64,000 nt of DNA from Acanthornis magna (lineage: Eukaryota; Chordata; Aves; Passeriformes; Acanthizidae), in NCBI GenBank assembly GCA_036785705.1, contig JAWUZG010000056.1:13254501-13318500 (forward strand). Direction: 5' to 3'. Numbering within the stretch: position 1 is the first letter of the stretch; each line of letters opens with the position of its first letter. Under the pieces are notes generated by a model. That model made no database searches. It was not told where the DNA came from and worked only from the letters and a program-made list of their open reading frames with translations. Position numbers and translations under genes: made by a program. Shown one piece after another: positions 26,301-37,965 of the stretch.

Positions 26301-29300
26301 CTGGTTGTGAGGAGAGGGACTTGAGTGGCAGGAAAAATTACGTCTTTCCATGACAAATGGGGAAAGCTGGGAATGAGAGACCGAGGGCTGAGCAGGAGTG
26401 CAGACATCCCTGTACTCCTGTGGGCGCGGGCAGCTCGTGGGCACGCTGTCTGCCAGGGAGGGTGGGCAGTGCTGGGTGACTCCATCTGGGTAGGAAACAG
26501 CCTCCCTCTACCCTTACTGTGCATTTTTGAGGTTGCATCGACGGGTAGAAGTCAGAGAAAACCAACTGATGGGCTTTGCCCACCAGGTGTGAGTGTGGAA
26601 GCTTTTATCCCAAGCCCTCAAGAGCCACTAGCTGATATGCAGGAGGATGCAGCATCCCCAGGCTATACCAGGATGCCTGGGGTTCCCCCAGTCTGTGCTG
26701 GGCCGGTGTCTCTTTAAGGGCAGGTCACGGAGCACATGAATTACGATATTCCAGTAATCCCTTTACATTGGCCTGCCCGGTCCTCCACGCAGCGGGAAAT
26801 GTGGGACAAGCAGGGTTTTGAGATTATCTCGTGCTTTGCAAAGCCAGTTCCCTTTGTGCTTTTGGAAAGAGCTTGCTCCTGCTCAGGCAGGGGGCTGGGG
26901 GTGACATCCCGTGACCACAGCAGCACCCCCAGGACCATGGCAGAGGGAAATGTGTGCTCTGCCCCCCCCTACACACCCCAATATCTGTGTTTTGGGATGG
27001 CCGCTGAACCACCCAGTTGCTGACAGAGATCACATTTAGGTCCCTGATCCCTTCCTCCACAGGGATGTAGATACTTGGTGCAAGGACAATGTTTTGCAGC
27101 AGTTCCCACACCTTCCAAACTGATCCAAACTTTGCCCACCAGAGCTGTCCCTTGGGATGGTGCACGGGGAAGGAGGTATTTCTCTGCCCACGTGCTTGGC
27201 TTTAAGGTGTGCTGCTCCTTAGGAGCACAGTGAATAATCTCCTACACTCTTTAATTCCATGGAAATGCCAAGGCAGGAGCAACCTGGCCCCAGGGGAGCC
27301 AGCAGATGCCAGTGACAGCTCCATAGCTAAATAAAGCAGGGTTCTGTGCTGCACCAGGGGTTTGCCCGTGGTTGGGAAGCGCTGTGTGAGTCACTGCTGA
27401 CGGTTCCTGCTCTGATAGCCAGCCCCGCTGTGGGAGATGCTGCTTTTCCTTCTCCTGTCTCACCTACCCAGCTCCACCTTTGCTTGGCGTATTTTGGCAG
27501 CTCTCCAAACTAAATTTCCTCGTGTCCTCAGCCCCTGGTGAGGCTTTGAAGCAAAATGATTTGGTGTTCTTTGTCTGCCTGCATGTTACTTTTTTCTGAG
27601 CCCATGACTGAGCTGAACCTGCTCTTACTCTTCAGTGAGCTGTACCTGAGATGCCTCCTCGCTGCACCTTGGTGACCCTGGCAAGCCTTGCAGTGTCTCC
27701 CTCGATGCCTTATTTCCAACCAGGAGGGTTTCTCCTGGGAGTTTCTGTCCCCAGTTAATTCATTACAGGGATTGAGTTGATTCTTCACCTGTTTTACCCT
27801 GCGGACAGCACAGGTTTGCTCAAGTTTCAGGATCCTGTTGCTACTGGAAAGCAACTTGAAACACCAAGGGACAGCTCTTCATTACTGAAACTCTGTCAGT
27901 CTTTATCCCTGTCTTTGCAATTTGGTTCCTGTGCACTTTGCATGACTCGTTGAGCATCTCTGTGCCACCATCTCCCCACAGATGTGGTACCTGTGCTGCT
28001 CCTTCCCTTCGCTCTAATGGGAAACTGCATTATCAGTCTTGGGCCTTACTAGTGATAAAATCTCATCACAAAATGTCAGATCTAATACTGCCTCTGTCCC
28101 AATCCTTTCCTCAGCCCCTGGAAAATGTTAGCTGGCAGGTCAAAGTAGGATTTGGCAAATCGTTCCATTTGAAAAGATGGGGAGGAAAATATTTCTGATT
28201 TCTCGGTGTAGCCTGGCTTACTGCTTTTTTTGTTTTCCCTGCCTTTTTGGGCAGCAGGGAGACTGCTGAAGTGGGGGTAAGAGCGAGTAAACTGAAAATT
28301 ATTATCTGTTTTCAAACTAAGATGTAATTGTGCTCTAAAAAGACACAAACTGAAAGGAAGCGTTTGAGAGTTACCAAACAAAACATTTGAATTGTCCCAA
28401 AGCAGAGATGGTTTGTTTTTTTAATTTGCATCTCTGGAGTATTTCTAAGAATTGCCATAATTTAGTAAGAATTTAAAAAATAACTCTGAGATTAAAAATA
28501 AAAATACTATCCAATTTCAGTACCTGTACTGATCACTGGTTTTATTGGCATCAGTGGGAGTTTCCCAAGAGCCTAGTGGAGCCAAACTTAGATCTGTTTG
28601 CTTCTGGTATCAGCTCCTGGTCCTCTGGCTCTATCAAATCAGACTGATCTAAAAGTTGGAGGGAAATATGGGAGAAGACCAAGCAAGTGGTATTAAAGCC
28701 AGCCACAAACTGAGGACATCTTAATCCTTAGCAGCAGCCCCAGCCCTGGGAAAGGGCTTTTGCAAGCCTTTTTCTCTACTAAGCTGCAGCTTTGTGGTTG
28801 CATGACGAGGTGGGTGATGTGGAAAGTGTTCTCCTAATAGCGGGGGTGGCAGCACTTGTGCAGGATTTCTCAAAAGAGGAAGGATGTCTTAAGCTAATTC
28901 TAACTTGCCTAATTTCCCCTTGAGTCTTCAATTCCGTGTAAATGTTCAACCACAGGCACCATCCCAATTGCTTAATAACCTACTTCTTGTGCCCAGCAGC
29001 ATGCTCCGCTGATCCTTGAGCGTGGTCCTGCTCTGTACAGACCCTGGACGATCCATTGTGACAGTCCATGCCTTGGGTTTTTCCACAATCTGCTTAATCT
29101 GTGAATTAAAGTGTAAAATACTATTATTGCAACCGTAGGATTTTGTTGGAGTCTGAAAAAAGATAAAAAGGGCATGGGGTGAACCGGTTGTTTTCTTGAT
29201 TTTAGGAAGAGCTACAGAAAAAGAAAAAACACAATTAACATGCAGGTTTTTTTAAGCTAGCCTAGAGGTGAATAATAATTTAATAGCTTTTGTAAGATGT

Positions 29301-32300
29301 TAGATAGGTGTTTCAGTGGATGCTCTATCCCACATTGCCCTCTAGTGAGGACATTGCAGAGCAAATCGTGCCTTCTGCAGCCACCGGTATATGAAATGTG
29401 GTATTTTAATAACTGAGGACAGGGCTTGTTTCTCACACAGTGATTTTGAGAGGGGCAGCATTCATCTGTCACCTGTGCCTGTACCTGCATTGGCCACAGC
29501 TTTCTCGATGTTTGCCTTTTTCTGAGCTAATTGTCTCTGCAAGCACCTCCCTGCTCCTGCCGGATCACCAGCCACAGGTCCCTGCTCTCTTCTGCTCTGG
29601 GAAAAGGGGAAAATATTTCCTGTTTGGTTTCGGTGAAGGATGATCCTTTTCCACGTTCTCTGTCTTGTGCTTTGCTCCATGAAACAAACACCAGTTCCAT
29701 GGTTTTGCCTGTATACACATGGTCAGACAACTCTGTGGTTTGGTGATCATCTCAGGGCAAACTTCCATCCCTCCTCAACCCAACGCTGGTGCATCCAAAG
29801 TGTTGCCTAGAGGGCAGAGCTGGCCCTTGTCCTTCTGCCTGAGTAGCTCCATTTGTCATTGCCCCAAATGATATGGGGCCCAGCGTGTCCTTATGTGCTT
29901 GCCTATAATTACGTGGAAATTCGTAATTAATGCTCGGTTTTCAAAAGTATTTGAATGCAGTCTCACTCGTCACAGGAGTAGCGATGGCAATCTCTGCTAT
30001 GTGCTGTCTCTGCAAACTCTGTGACTAAAAACTTAACAGTTATAGAACACTTAGTCCTAAAACCTGTGATTTTCTGCATGCAAACAGGAAACGGGCACAG
30101 CCTGAGTGTGTATAAAGGAGACATGGGGTGAGGACAGTGCCCTGTGTCAGTGCCACCCTCTGTGGGGCTGTGGGACCCGAGGAGCACTGTCGTGTTTGAG
30201 GAGCAAGGATGAGCAGCACTGTCACCCTGCCTGCTCCACACGGCACTTGTGGGCTGAATGACAAACACCGAATGCCATCTAGTGACCAAAAAATAAATAC
30301 GACGTGGATATTTTATAAAGTGCTGTTGGAAACTGTATAGCCCAAAGTGGAGCTGGGAAGATGGGGCTGAGGTGTGCTGGGAAAAGAAATCCCTTTTTCT
30401 CTGCTCTCGCAGCCTGGCTCTTCCCTCATTCCACATGCCATGAAGTGCTTCTGCAGGTGACCAGGGATCTCCCACGTGAGGCTTTGTCGATCCCCAAAGG
30501 AGCAAGGCACAGGCTTCCCAAGCAGCTCTGTTGCTTGGCGAGCACAGATTCCCCAATTTACAGCTGGATCATGGAGCACAAACCCAACACCCCAGGACAA
30601 GGTGACTGGAGGAGGGGAGATGGCCGGTCCCTCTTGTGACATGGACATCACATTGTGCCACTGCTGCAGCTTTGAGCTTGGCTGACACAGGGCAGGGGCT
30701 GGCAGCTCCGAGTGCTGCCCTGGCAGCGCTCACACTTCACTGCAGCTCATACAGCCTGGCACTTCTTCTCCTCCCTCCCCCTTCGTGTGTCCCTCGTGCT
30801 GCTGGAGGTGAGAGCCGTGAAGGCATTGACACACCGGGTTTGTGTGTGAGCAGCTGGCTGGGGGCACCTCTGCTTTGCCCCGGTCATTAATCCAGCCAAG
30901 TCCCAGTGCCAACAGCTGGGAGGAATTCGTTTGCACCGTGCACTTCAAAATGGAGCTGAAGTTGCTTCTGACCATACCAGTTTATTCTGCTTGGCTAAGC
31001 TGGCGGTGGTGGGTGCAGTTTGCCTTGCCTGGGGATGGTGGTCTGGGAATTTTTGTGCAGCTCTGATAATTTCTCCAGCTCCTAAGAAATGCACAGAGGG
31101 GGAACTTGGGAATTAAAAGTTCCCAGATAAGGAACTTGAGGGCTCAGATAGCTGTGATGAAGTGCATTACGAATGCACTGAGATGCCAGGCAACACTCCT
31201 AGAGAGATTAGGAGAGCGAGCGAAGCACCCAGATGCAAATAAACTCCTTCGTGGGCCATTTCTGAAGTGCAGCGACACCAGGACTGTGCTGGCACAGGCT
31301 GGCACATCTCTGCTGAGGTGTTTTCCTCACCAGGCTTGTGTCCATCAGCAATGCCTTGCCCCAAGGGAAGAAGGAGGCTCTTGCTCTGCTCCACACTTCT
31401 CAGACTGCCCCTGCTTCCTTCACAAAGCCATTTACAAGGGTCCTTTGGGGACTTTGTTGTTTTTCCCAAATGTTGTTGTTACCCCAAACGTAAAGGTACC
31501 AAATATGTTCTTATTGTCTAATTTACAAATGTTTTGTGTTACGTTTGCCGCTTCTTTTTCTGGATTATCCTCATGTCCCCCCCGCCTTTCTGCCCTGGAT
31601 AATTGAGAGCTGGCGCTGTGCCTGTAGCATTCCTGTTTCAGGGCCAAAATGGGAGTGAAAATAAATGCTTCTAAATACTGTATTGAAACAAATAAGTAAT
31701 TTACTCATAGTAGCTCTTCTCTTGGCATTACACTGGCAATTTCATGCAGGTTTTGCAGAAAGAACAAGCAGTTGTGAGAGGCTGGAAGATCCAAACACCT
31801 TAGTGAATATTTGCCGTGGAGGTCTGATGGGGAGAAGGGCTTTCTGGATTTAGAAAAGTGTTTCTACTTCTGTAAAGGGACTTTATGCAGCAGTCTGTGA
31901 CAACGCTCATTTCACAGATTTGCTGTCCCTAAGGTCTGAAAATTCTGTCTACCAGGAATTTAGCTGGAGGTGGCAAAGACTTGCCTGTGAGGAGAAGGCA
32001 GGTCTGCCTTACCTTGTGCTGTTGAGTAAGACATCTTTTAGAGCAGCCAGCCGACCAAAACACAGCATATGTCCACACTGTCTTCTCAGCTCAATAAAAA
32101 TCCTTCAGCATTATCACACCTCCATCTGTTCATTTTCCTGAAGAGATATGGAAAAGCAAAACACATTTAGGGTGCTCTTTTGCCTGGAGCATTGAACACA
32201 GAGACTATCCCTATCTATTTGCCATCAGTAAGGTAATACCATCTTACAGGAGACAACTTGCAGTGAATAACCAGAGCCTAGTACTAATCTTCTCTTTTCT

Positions 32301-32312
32301 CTCTCCTTGTAG

Positions 32313-32411
32313 GGATCCTGTTTACGATGCTGGTATTTGGACCAGCCTGTGGATTTATCTTGGGCTCCTTCTGTACCAAAATCTATGTGGATGCTGTCTT
32401 CATTGACACAA
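32313..32411 (+). CDS. SLCO3A1: SLCO3A1 exon (first in window): TM4 region
   Basis: This 99-nt exon starts after TCTCCTTGTAG and ends before the donor GTAAGG. Entry phase is 1: the first two bases complete a Gly codon begun in the missing exon. Exit leaves one base of a Ser codon. It encodes a hydrophobic segment beginning GILFTMLVFGPACGF and running to KIYVDAVFIDT. In OATP transporters this corresponds to about TM4 and the following loop, around residues 216-248 of the ~710-residue protein. The GPACGF glycine/cysteine motif is typical of this helix in the family. The intron downstream is about 2.9 kb. By mammalian gene structure I would call it exon 3, but the number cannot be checked here. 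Confidence 0.93.
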
Positions 32412-35300
32412 GTAAGGAGAGCTGGGTTTGGTTTCAAATAAAATACACTAAATATGTATCAGCAGAACAAAAATGTTGATGCTCACAAGCAGGAAACTCT
32501 GTCATTCCATCTTGAGTGCCTCTTGCATGTGTGAGTGTCACTTTCAGAAGGGTTTTAAGACTGCGATTCAAAAGGTTTCAGCTCTGTCCCGGTAACAGAT
32601 TTGCAGTGGTTAAAATTTGTTCCCTTCTGTGGGTTTTCTACTGTGAGATGAGTTTCAGCCCAGCTCTTAGAGGACACCTTCAAATACCACTGTGGCGTTT
32701 TCATGCCGGGGAACTGTGTCCAGAGCACAGAGTGAAATCTGCAGGCTGCCACCCCAGGGTGTGGGGGAACCATCCATGTTCTCACAGAGGCACACCAGCG
32801 AGACCCATGCCCAGTGCCCTCTGCCCATGACCCTGCTTGGATGAGCAGTTTCAGTCCCACAACGTTATTGCTTTATGCCAAAGCATTAATTAATTAGTGC
32901 TCACCTTGACTTTGCTTGGGTTAAAGCAGATTGTTTGCAAATGATCTTTTTTTTTTCCATTAAGACCACCAATTCTGTGTGTGTTGGTACGTGCACTGTG
33001 TAATTTTTGCCATGAGAGGGCAACATTTAACAGGCTGTTCTCTGCTGCTCCGCACGGCAAACCTGATTCTTCATTCCTTTCCCTCAGTTGTTCAGATGCT
33101 TTTTCCACAGTTCTCAGCCCCATCGGATCCCACAGACTCTTATGCAGGGGTTTTGTCTCCTTTGAGGATGCATTTTAAGCTCTGTGATGTTGTAAATATA
33201 TCGTCACAGGGTGCATTTGGATGGAGTTGAATCTTGCAGGACTCAGAAGAGAAATGTGCAAATCTGGAAGAGTCTTAGTGCCTTTTCTTGGTCTCACATG
33301 CACATGACATCTGAAGAAATCAAAAGAATATCAAATGAGAAGGAGGCATCTTTTTGGATGGCTGAGACATTTGGCTGCAGTTTGGTCAAACACCACATGG
33401 TCCCTTTTCATTCCTGGGCTTTACCAAAGCCTTGTTTGGCAGAGGAGCTGTTTGAAACCTGTTAGATATTTGACCGTTAAGTATAATTTACACTAAAATA
33501 TGAATGTAGAGAAGAAAATATTTTATCTCCCAGTAGGTGAAGCTGTAGAATTCCTCACCATGAGGTGCTAAAAAGCTACAAATGGATTTTGAAACAATTG
33601 GACAAGTTTATATATGAAAAAAAGTGAACATGACACAAAATCTAGCTTAGAACACCCCCAAGCCACAAGAATAATATATGCTGACTTTATTCTTGCAGAC
33701 TTTTTGGGCAGCTGCAGCTGGTTACCATCAGGGGCAAGACGCTGACCTAGCTAAAAAGTTAATTTGATGTCTTCTGGCCATTTTTAACATAAGACATTGC
33801 TCAGTATTTACAGCTCAAAAAACCCCAGACAAATACAGAGCCACAGAGGAGAACAGTGGAATGCTGCTGCTGAGAAGCCTGGAAAGGCTGTGGCTCAGGC
33901 ACTTTACAGGGAGGGTGCAGTGCTCCCCAGCCCCAGGTCCAGCTGGCTTTGGCCATGGTCAGTTGGATGTCGTGCAAAAGCTGTGGCACACGTGGCCTCT
34001 GTCTATTTTTGTATGGGAAAGAATTCCCACTTTGCAGCTGGCTCTGCCTGGCAGCAAGAGGTGGCACAAGGAGAACAAGCTCCAGGGGACTGAGCCTCGT
34101 CCTGCTCCCTGTTTCGGGCAGGTGTGGGATGCCAGGGCATGCTGCTGCACTGCTTCCACCCAGGAGCTATTTTAGGAAGGGAATATAAAAAAGTCTCTGA
34201 TTTACCTGACCCTTCACACTGTTGTGTTCCCAAGAACCTGAAAAAAATGCACTTCAGGCAGGAGGAAATAATAGCAGAAGAATCCAGTCTCTCCACAACA
34301 CTATTTTTCAGACTTTATCTGTATTTGAGAGCTACGTGGTATTTTCCCTAAGGAGAAAAGAGTTTCCTTCTGTCTCTGCTTGAGAGACAACTTGATTGCC
34401 TCACTTGAGACGGATTTTTCAGAGTGGCAGTAACCAGACAGTCACCATGAAGAGAGGAGCTTGTTATTCCAGCCACGTGGACCTGGGTCTCCCCCAGGAA
34501 TCAGCTCCAGCACTGGGCACCCTTGTGGCTGTGGCAGTGAGGCAGCTGTTAGGAACACAGTTTTTCCTCTCCTGCTGTTTATTTTTATTTTCCCACACTG
34601 ACTCCAGACCCTTTTTATGCCTTACCTCTGCTGAGTGATGACCTACAGGATAATCTAGCCTTTTATTTTGTTTTTCTTCATTTTCTGATTATTTCTCTAC
34701 TTTCCTGAGCCCTTACGATGCAGTGGGTGGGTTTCTTTTCCAATATTTAGGACTCTTTCACCCTCTGCACAGTCACAGGTACCCCTAAAGACCAAATGCC
34801 AATCTCTCTTTTTCTGAAAGAAGGGCTGTGAATTCCAAGCAGGGGGAGCACTGATCTCCTGGGAGAACAGGGTAAGCAGGGGTAGAGATGCAGTGTGCAG
34901 GTGTGTCAGGTGAGTGTGGCACGCTGGGACAGGCATGTCCAAAACCTCAGTGCCAGCACAGGGGACACTGACTGGTGTACAGCAGCTTCCCAGAGCTGGC
35001 AGAGCCAAAGGCACCCGAGAGGAGCTCTGATTACAGGGTGTTGCAGAAGCTGGATGTACCAGCTGGATAGAAAAGGTGATGGCAGCTGCTCCTGAGGATC
35101 TCTGGGATGTGGAGGTCACTGAGTGCTGGTGGCTCAACTCTACAGCTGTGGGGTGCACTGTGGGCTCCCACCTTGTGTCTTGTGCCCCTCATCAGCCACC
35201 AAAGGCCCCAGCAGCCACTTTGCACCCCACAGGACCATCCCCACCCTTTTCTTCCCCTCCCCGTGGCCAAGCCCCTGACCTGTGTTTGCTCCCCTCGCAG
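32412..35300 (+). other. SLCO3A1: SLCO3A1 intron, 2.9 kb
   Basis: It runs from GTAAGG to a C-rich acceptor ending TCCCCTCGCAG. I see a short T run near 32948 and no other recognisable repeat, gene or RNA. Confidence 0.9.
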
Positions 35301-35564
35301 GCAAGCTGGACATCACCCCGGATGACCCTCGGTGGATCGGAGCGTGGTGGGGAGGCTTCCTGCTCTGCGGTGCCTTACTCTTCTTCTCGTCGCTGCCCAT
35401 GTTCGGCTTCCCGCAGTCGCTGCCGCCGCGGGCAGAGCGCTCCGGGGAGAGCGAGCAAGCCATGCTCCCCGAGCGCGACTACGAGCGCCCCAAGCCCAGC
35501 AACGGCGTCCTGCGGCACCCCATGGATGGGGAGAGCAGCACCACCTGCTTCCAGCAGCTGCGAG
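35301..35564 (+). CDS. SLCO3A1: SLCO3A1 exon: OATP signature, TM6, cytoplasmic loop 3
   Basis: This 264-nt exon encodes about 88 residues. It begins S-K-LDITPDDP and carries the family signature D-P-RW-I-GAWW-G-G-F-L, which lies at the extracellular end of TM6. TM6 follows (LLCGALLFFSSL). The rest is the long intracellular loop 3, containing ESEQAMLPERDYERPKPSNG and ending CFQQLR. The loop departs from the mammalian sequence around PPRAERSG and HPMDGESSTT, while YERPKPSNGVLRHP is kept; this loop is the least constrained part of the protein. The exon is GC-rich (for example GCCGCCGCGGGC) compared with its introns. Entry and exit phases are both 1; the donor is GTGAGA. Confidence 0.96.
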
Positions 35565-37796
35565 GTGAGACGCTTGGCCACAGCTCCTCTGGCCCCCCAG
35601 AAATCCCCCAAAACATGGCTAGCCTGAAGGTTCAGCCCCCAGCTTCTGTCTGGCATTGGGCGTGTTTGGAAGAGACTTCGTGCCACTGGAAAGCTTTGGG
35701 TTTTGGTTTTTTTTTAAGCTGCAAAGCTTCAGAAATGTGTGGTAGTCCTATGGAGTTGGTGAAAAAATTAAGGGGAGCACAGTTGCCAGAGGAATTTGTG
35801 AACTTCTCTCCAGTGTACTGTCCTGCTCCCTCTGCCTCCCGAAACAGAGAGCGAGCCTGCAAGGGCACTTAGAAATGTGGGAATCGTAGGTACATAGTAA
35901 GAGCTACTTCACTGTGAGACCAACTTCTTGTTCTCAGTTCTCACAGTAGCTCTGTGGTTCAAAACAAGCAGGAATTCATAAACAGAGACAGCCAGCTTCA
36001 TGCAGGTGGTGTTTTTCCAAGATGTTGTTCTGGCTGTAGGTAGCCAATGATATTGTGGGGTGGTGAATTGAGAGCCAATGGATGTGTGACATGAAAGTTA
36101 GAAAATAGTATAAAAAGGCTCTGGAAAATAAAGAGTTACTTCTTCCTTTCCTCTGACCACGAAGCTGTTGTGATGAACTTTTTCGTGTCGTGACCGTCCC
36201 CAGTAGTGACATAGAAGAAATTGGGAGCTCCCAGCATCTGAACTTCAGCTTAGTGCAATCCCAGATACAAAGCAATGAGTGCTGGGCATCACCACAGCTC
36301 TTAAACTGAAATGGGAAGGGGCAGATACCAGCCCAGAATAGCAGCAAAATGGCAGGGCAGAGCATGATTCGTAGCAAATTAGAGAGAAAGCCTCACATCA
36401 CGTCCTGCAGTGATGGAAATGGAGGTGACTCTAATTAAAGTCAGCTAAGGATTCAGCATTCCGTGGGAGAATGTGGGCAGATATCTTTCCTGTAGGCTGC
36501 ACTGGAAAATCCTTCATCTGGGAGGATTTCTGTAGCACTGGTGGCTGCTTTCCACTCCCTGTTGCTGTGGCAGAGTGGGTTTCATTACTGCCTGATGCAT
36601 TTAGATAAACGAGGACAAAATCGCTTCCTCCCTGTGCAGTCACCTTAATTGGGAGTTGAATGAAGTGCGGGTGGGAAGGGAAAAGAGACTTCGGGGAAAA
36701 AAGTGTTGTCTAAATATAAAAATGCCTTGAATAGTTGATGTGGTTGTTCATTAAGGGAAGGTCAAAGATGTGAAATTTTTACTTGATGAGGAAACTCAAA
36801 AGAAAGGTAAAGGGATAAACTGTTTGAAACTCTGTCAGTAGAATTAATTTCTTCATCCTTTCATCCTTGTTGCAAGGATTTTCTCTTGAATGCACTTTTC
36901 CCATGGTATGTGCATAGGGATAGTTCTGTGGCTTTTGTTGTGTACACACCAGAGTGTCTGCTTCTGGCCACTGAGCCTTTGGAGTGGACACTGGGAATGT
37001 TTGCAGGTTTTCATATAGAAAAATGAAAGAATGTGACATATCCCTGCTGCATGGAGGGGCAGCAGTTCAGCCTGAGGATGGTGCTGAGCATCTTGCACAC
37101 AGGGAGGCCATGGGGGGTTCACTGAGCATCTGTTGCTCATTGAAGTAGAGAAATTAAACTGCCACATCCATATGCTCCAAGTATTGATTACATCAGGAGC
37201 CACCACAGCCCTCCACGTTAGCCCTCTCACTGCGGGTAACCCCATTTTGGATCAGTCAGTATTCCAGGAGCCTCTTTGTAGATGGACTTTGAAATAAAAT
37301 CTACATCACATCAAATAAGACAGGGAATGACCTTTTTAGTTTTTCCTTTGAGGCTGTCACAGACGACACGGTGTCGGTAGTGACATCTCCTTTCAAGTCC
37401 CTTGCTGCTGTTGTCACAGTTGGAATGTGGTCAGGAGTTGTGTGGCTGAAGTGCCTGCCTGGAGATGTTCAAACATGTTCCAAAAGGGAAGGCAGACACA
37501 CCCCATCATTCGTGATGAGCAGTGTTTCAGGTGATGGTTTAATCTTTCTGTGGGTATACATTACTTTGGTAGCAGCTGAAGTATCTGTATTTGTTCCTAT
37601 GTGGCAGGTCCTAGTATCCTTAATCTATGTGTTGGCTCTCCTTTGGAGAAAGTTCAGACTGTTTAGATTTTTCCTAGGATAAAAAGGACTCTTAGTTATA
37701 CACGGAGCTTAAAAGTATATATGTGCATGCACAGTCATGTCTGCTGTCCTAACGTGGCCTTGGATTTTGCATGAATTTGTGAAGCTGAACAGAATC

Positions 37797-37965
37797 CATG
37801 GAATCATCGAATGGCATGAGTTGGAAGGGGCCTTAAATCTGGTTCCAAACCCCCTGCCATGGGCAAGGACACCTTTCACTAGACCAGCATGCTCAGAGCT
37901 TCGTCTAATCTGGCCCTGAGCACTTCCAGGGATGGGACAGCCACAGGTTCTCTGGGCAACAGCAG
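37797..37965 (-). mobile_element. CR1 LINE 3'-end fragment
   Basis: The + strand reads GGAATCATCGAATGGCATGAG, then TTGGAAGGGGCCTTAAATCTGG, CCCCTGCCATGGGCAAGGACAC, CACTAGACCAGCATGCTCAGAG and CTCTGGGCAAC. This is the usual reverse complement of an avian CR1 3' tail, so the element lies on the minus strand. Only ~170 bp remain, consistent with the strong 5' truncation normal for CR1. It is diverged and cannot be active. Confidence 0.9.

Larger units (their letters stand above)
1..32312 (+). other. SLCO3A1: Long upstream SLCO3A1 intron (3' part)
   Basis: No coding exon with matching homology and splice borders is visible here. Open frames are short, overlap on both strands and lack recognisable domains. 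Because the first exon in the window starts in phase 1 within the membrane domain, this stretch must belong to the intron before it. In mammals that part of the gene also has very long introns. Contents I can name are listed separately: a tandem duplication at 1371-2060, homopolymer runs at 4708, 15816 and 18618, a TCA microsatellite at 7461, an A/C tract at 19532, an AAAT run at 22448 and a CpG-dense patch at 22984-23311. The remainder is unique-looking sequence in which I see no gene. The intron ends in CTCTCCTTGTAG. Unannotated non-coding RNAs or enhancers cannot be excluded. Confidence 0.8.

Noticed and set aside
29963..30556. 197-residue minus-strand open frame
   Set aside because: No recognisable domain, intronic position, and overlapping frames on both strands; consistent with chance in GC-moderate sequence.
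35076..35627. 183-residue frame overlapping the signature exon
   Set aside because: It is a shifted frame of the true SLCO3A1 exon; the OATP signature lies in the other frame.
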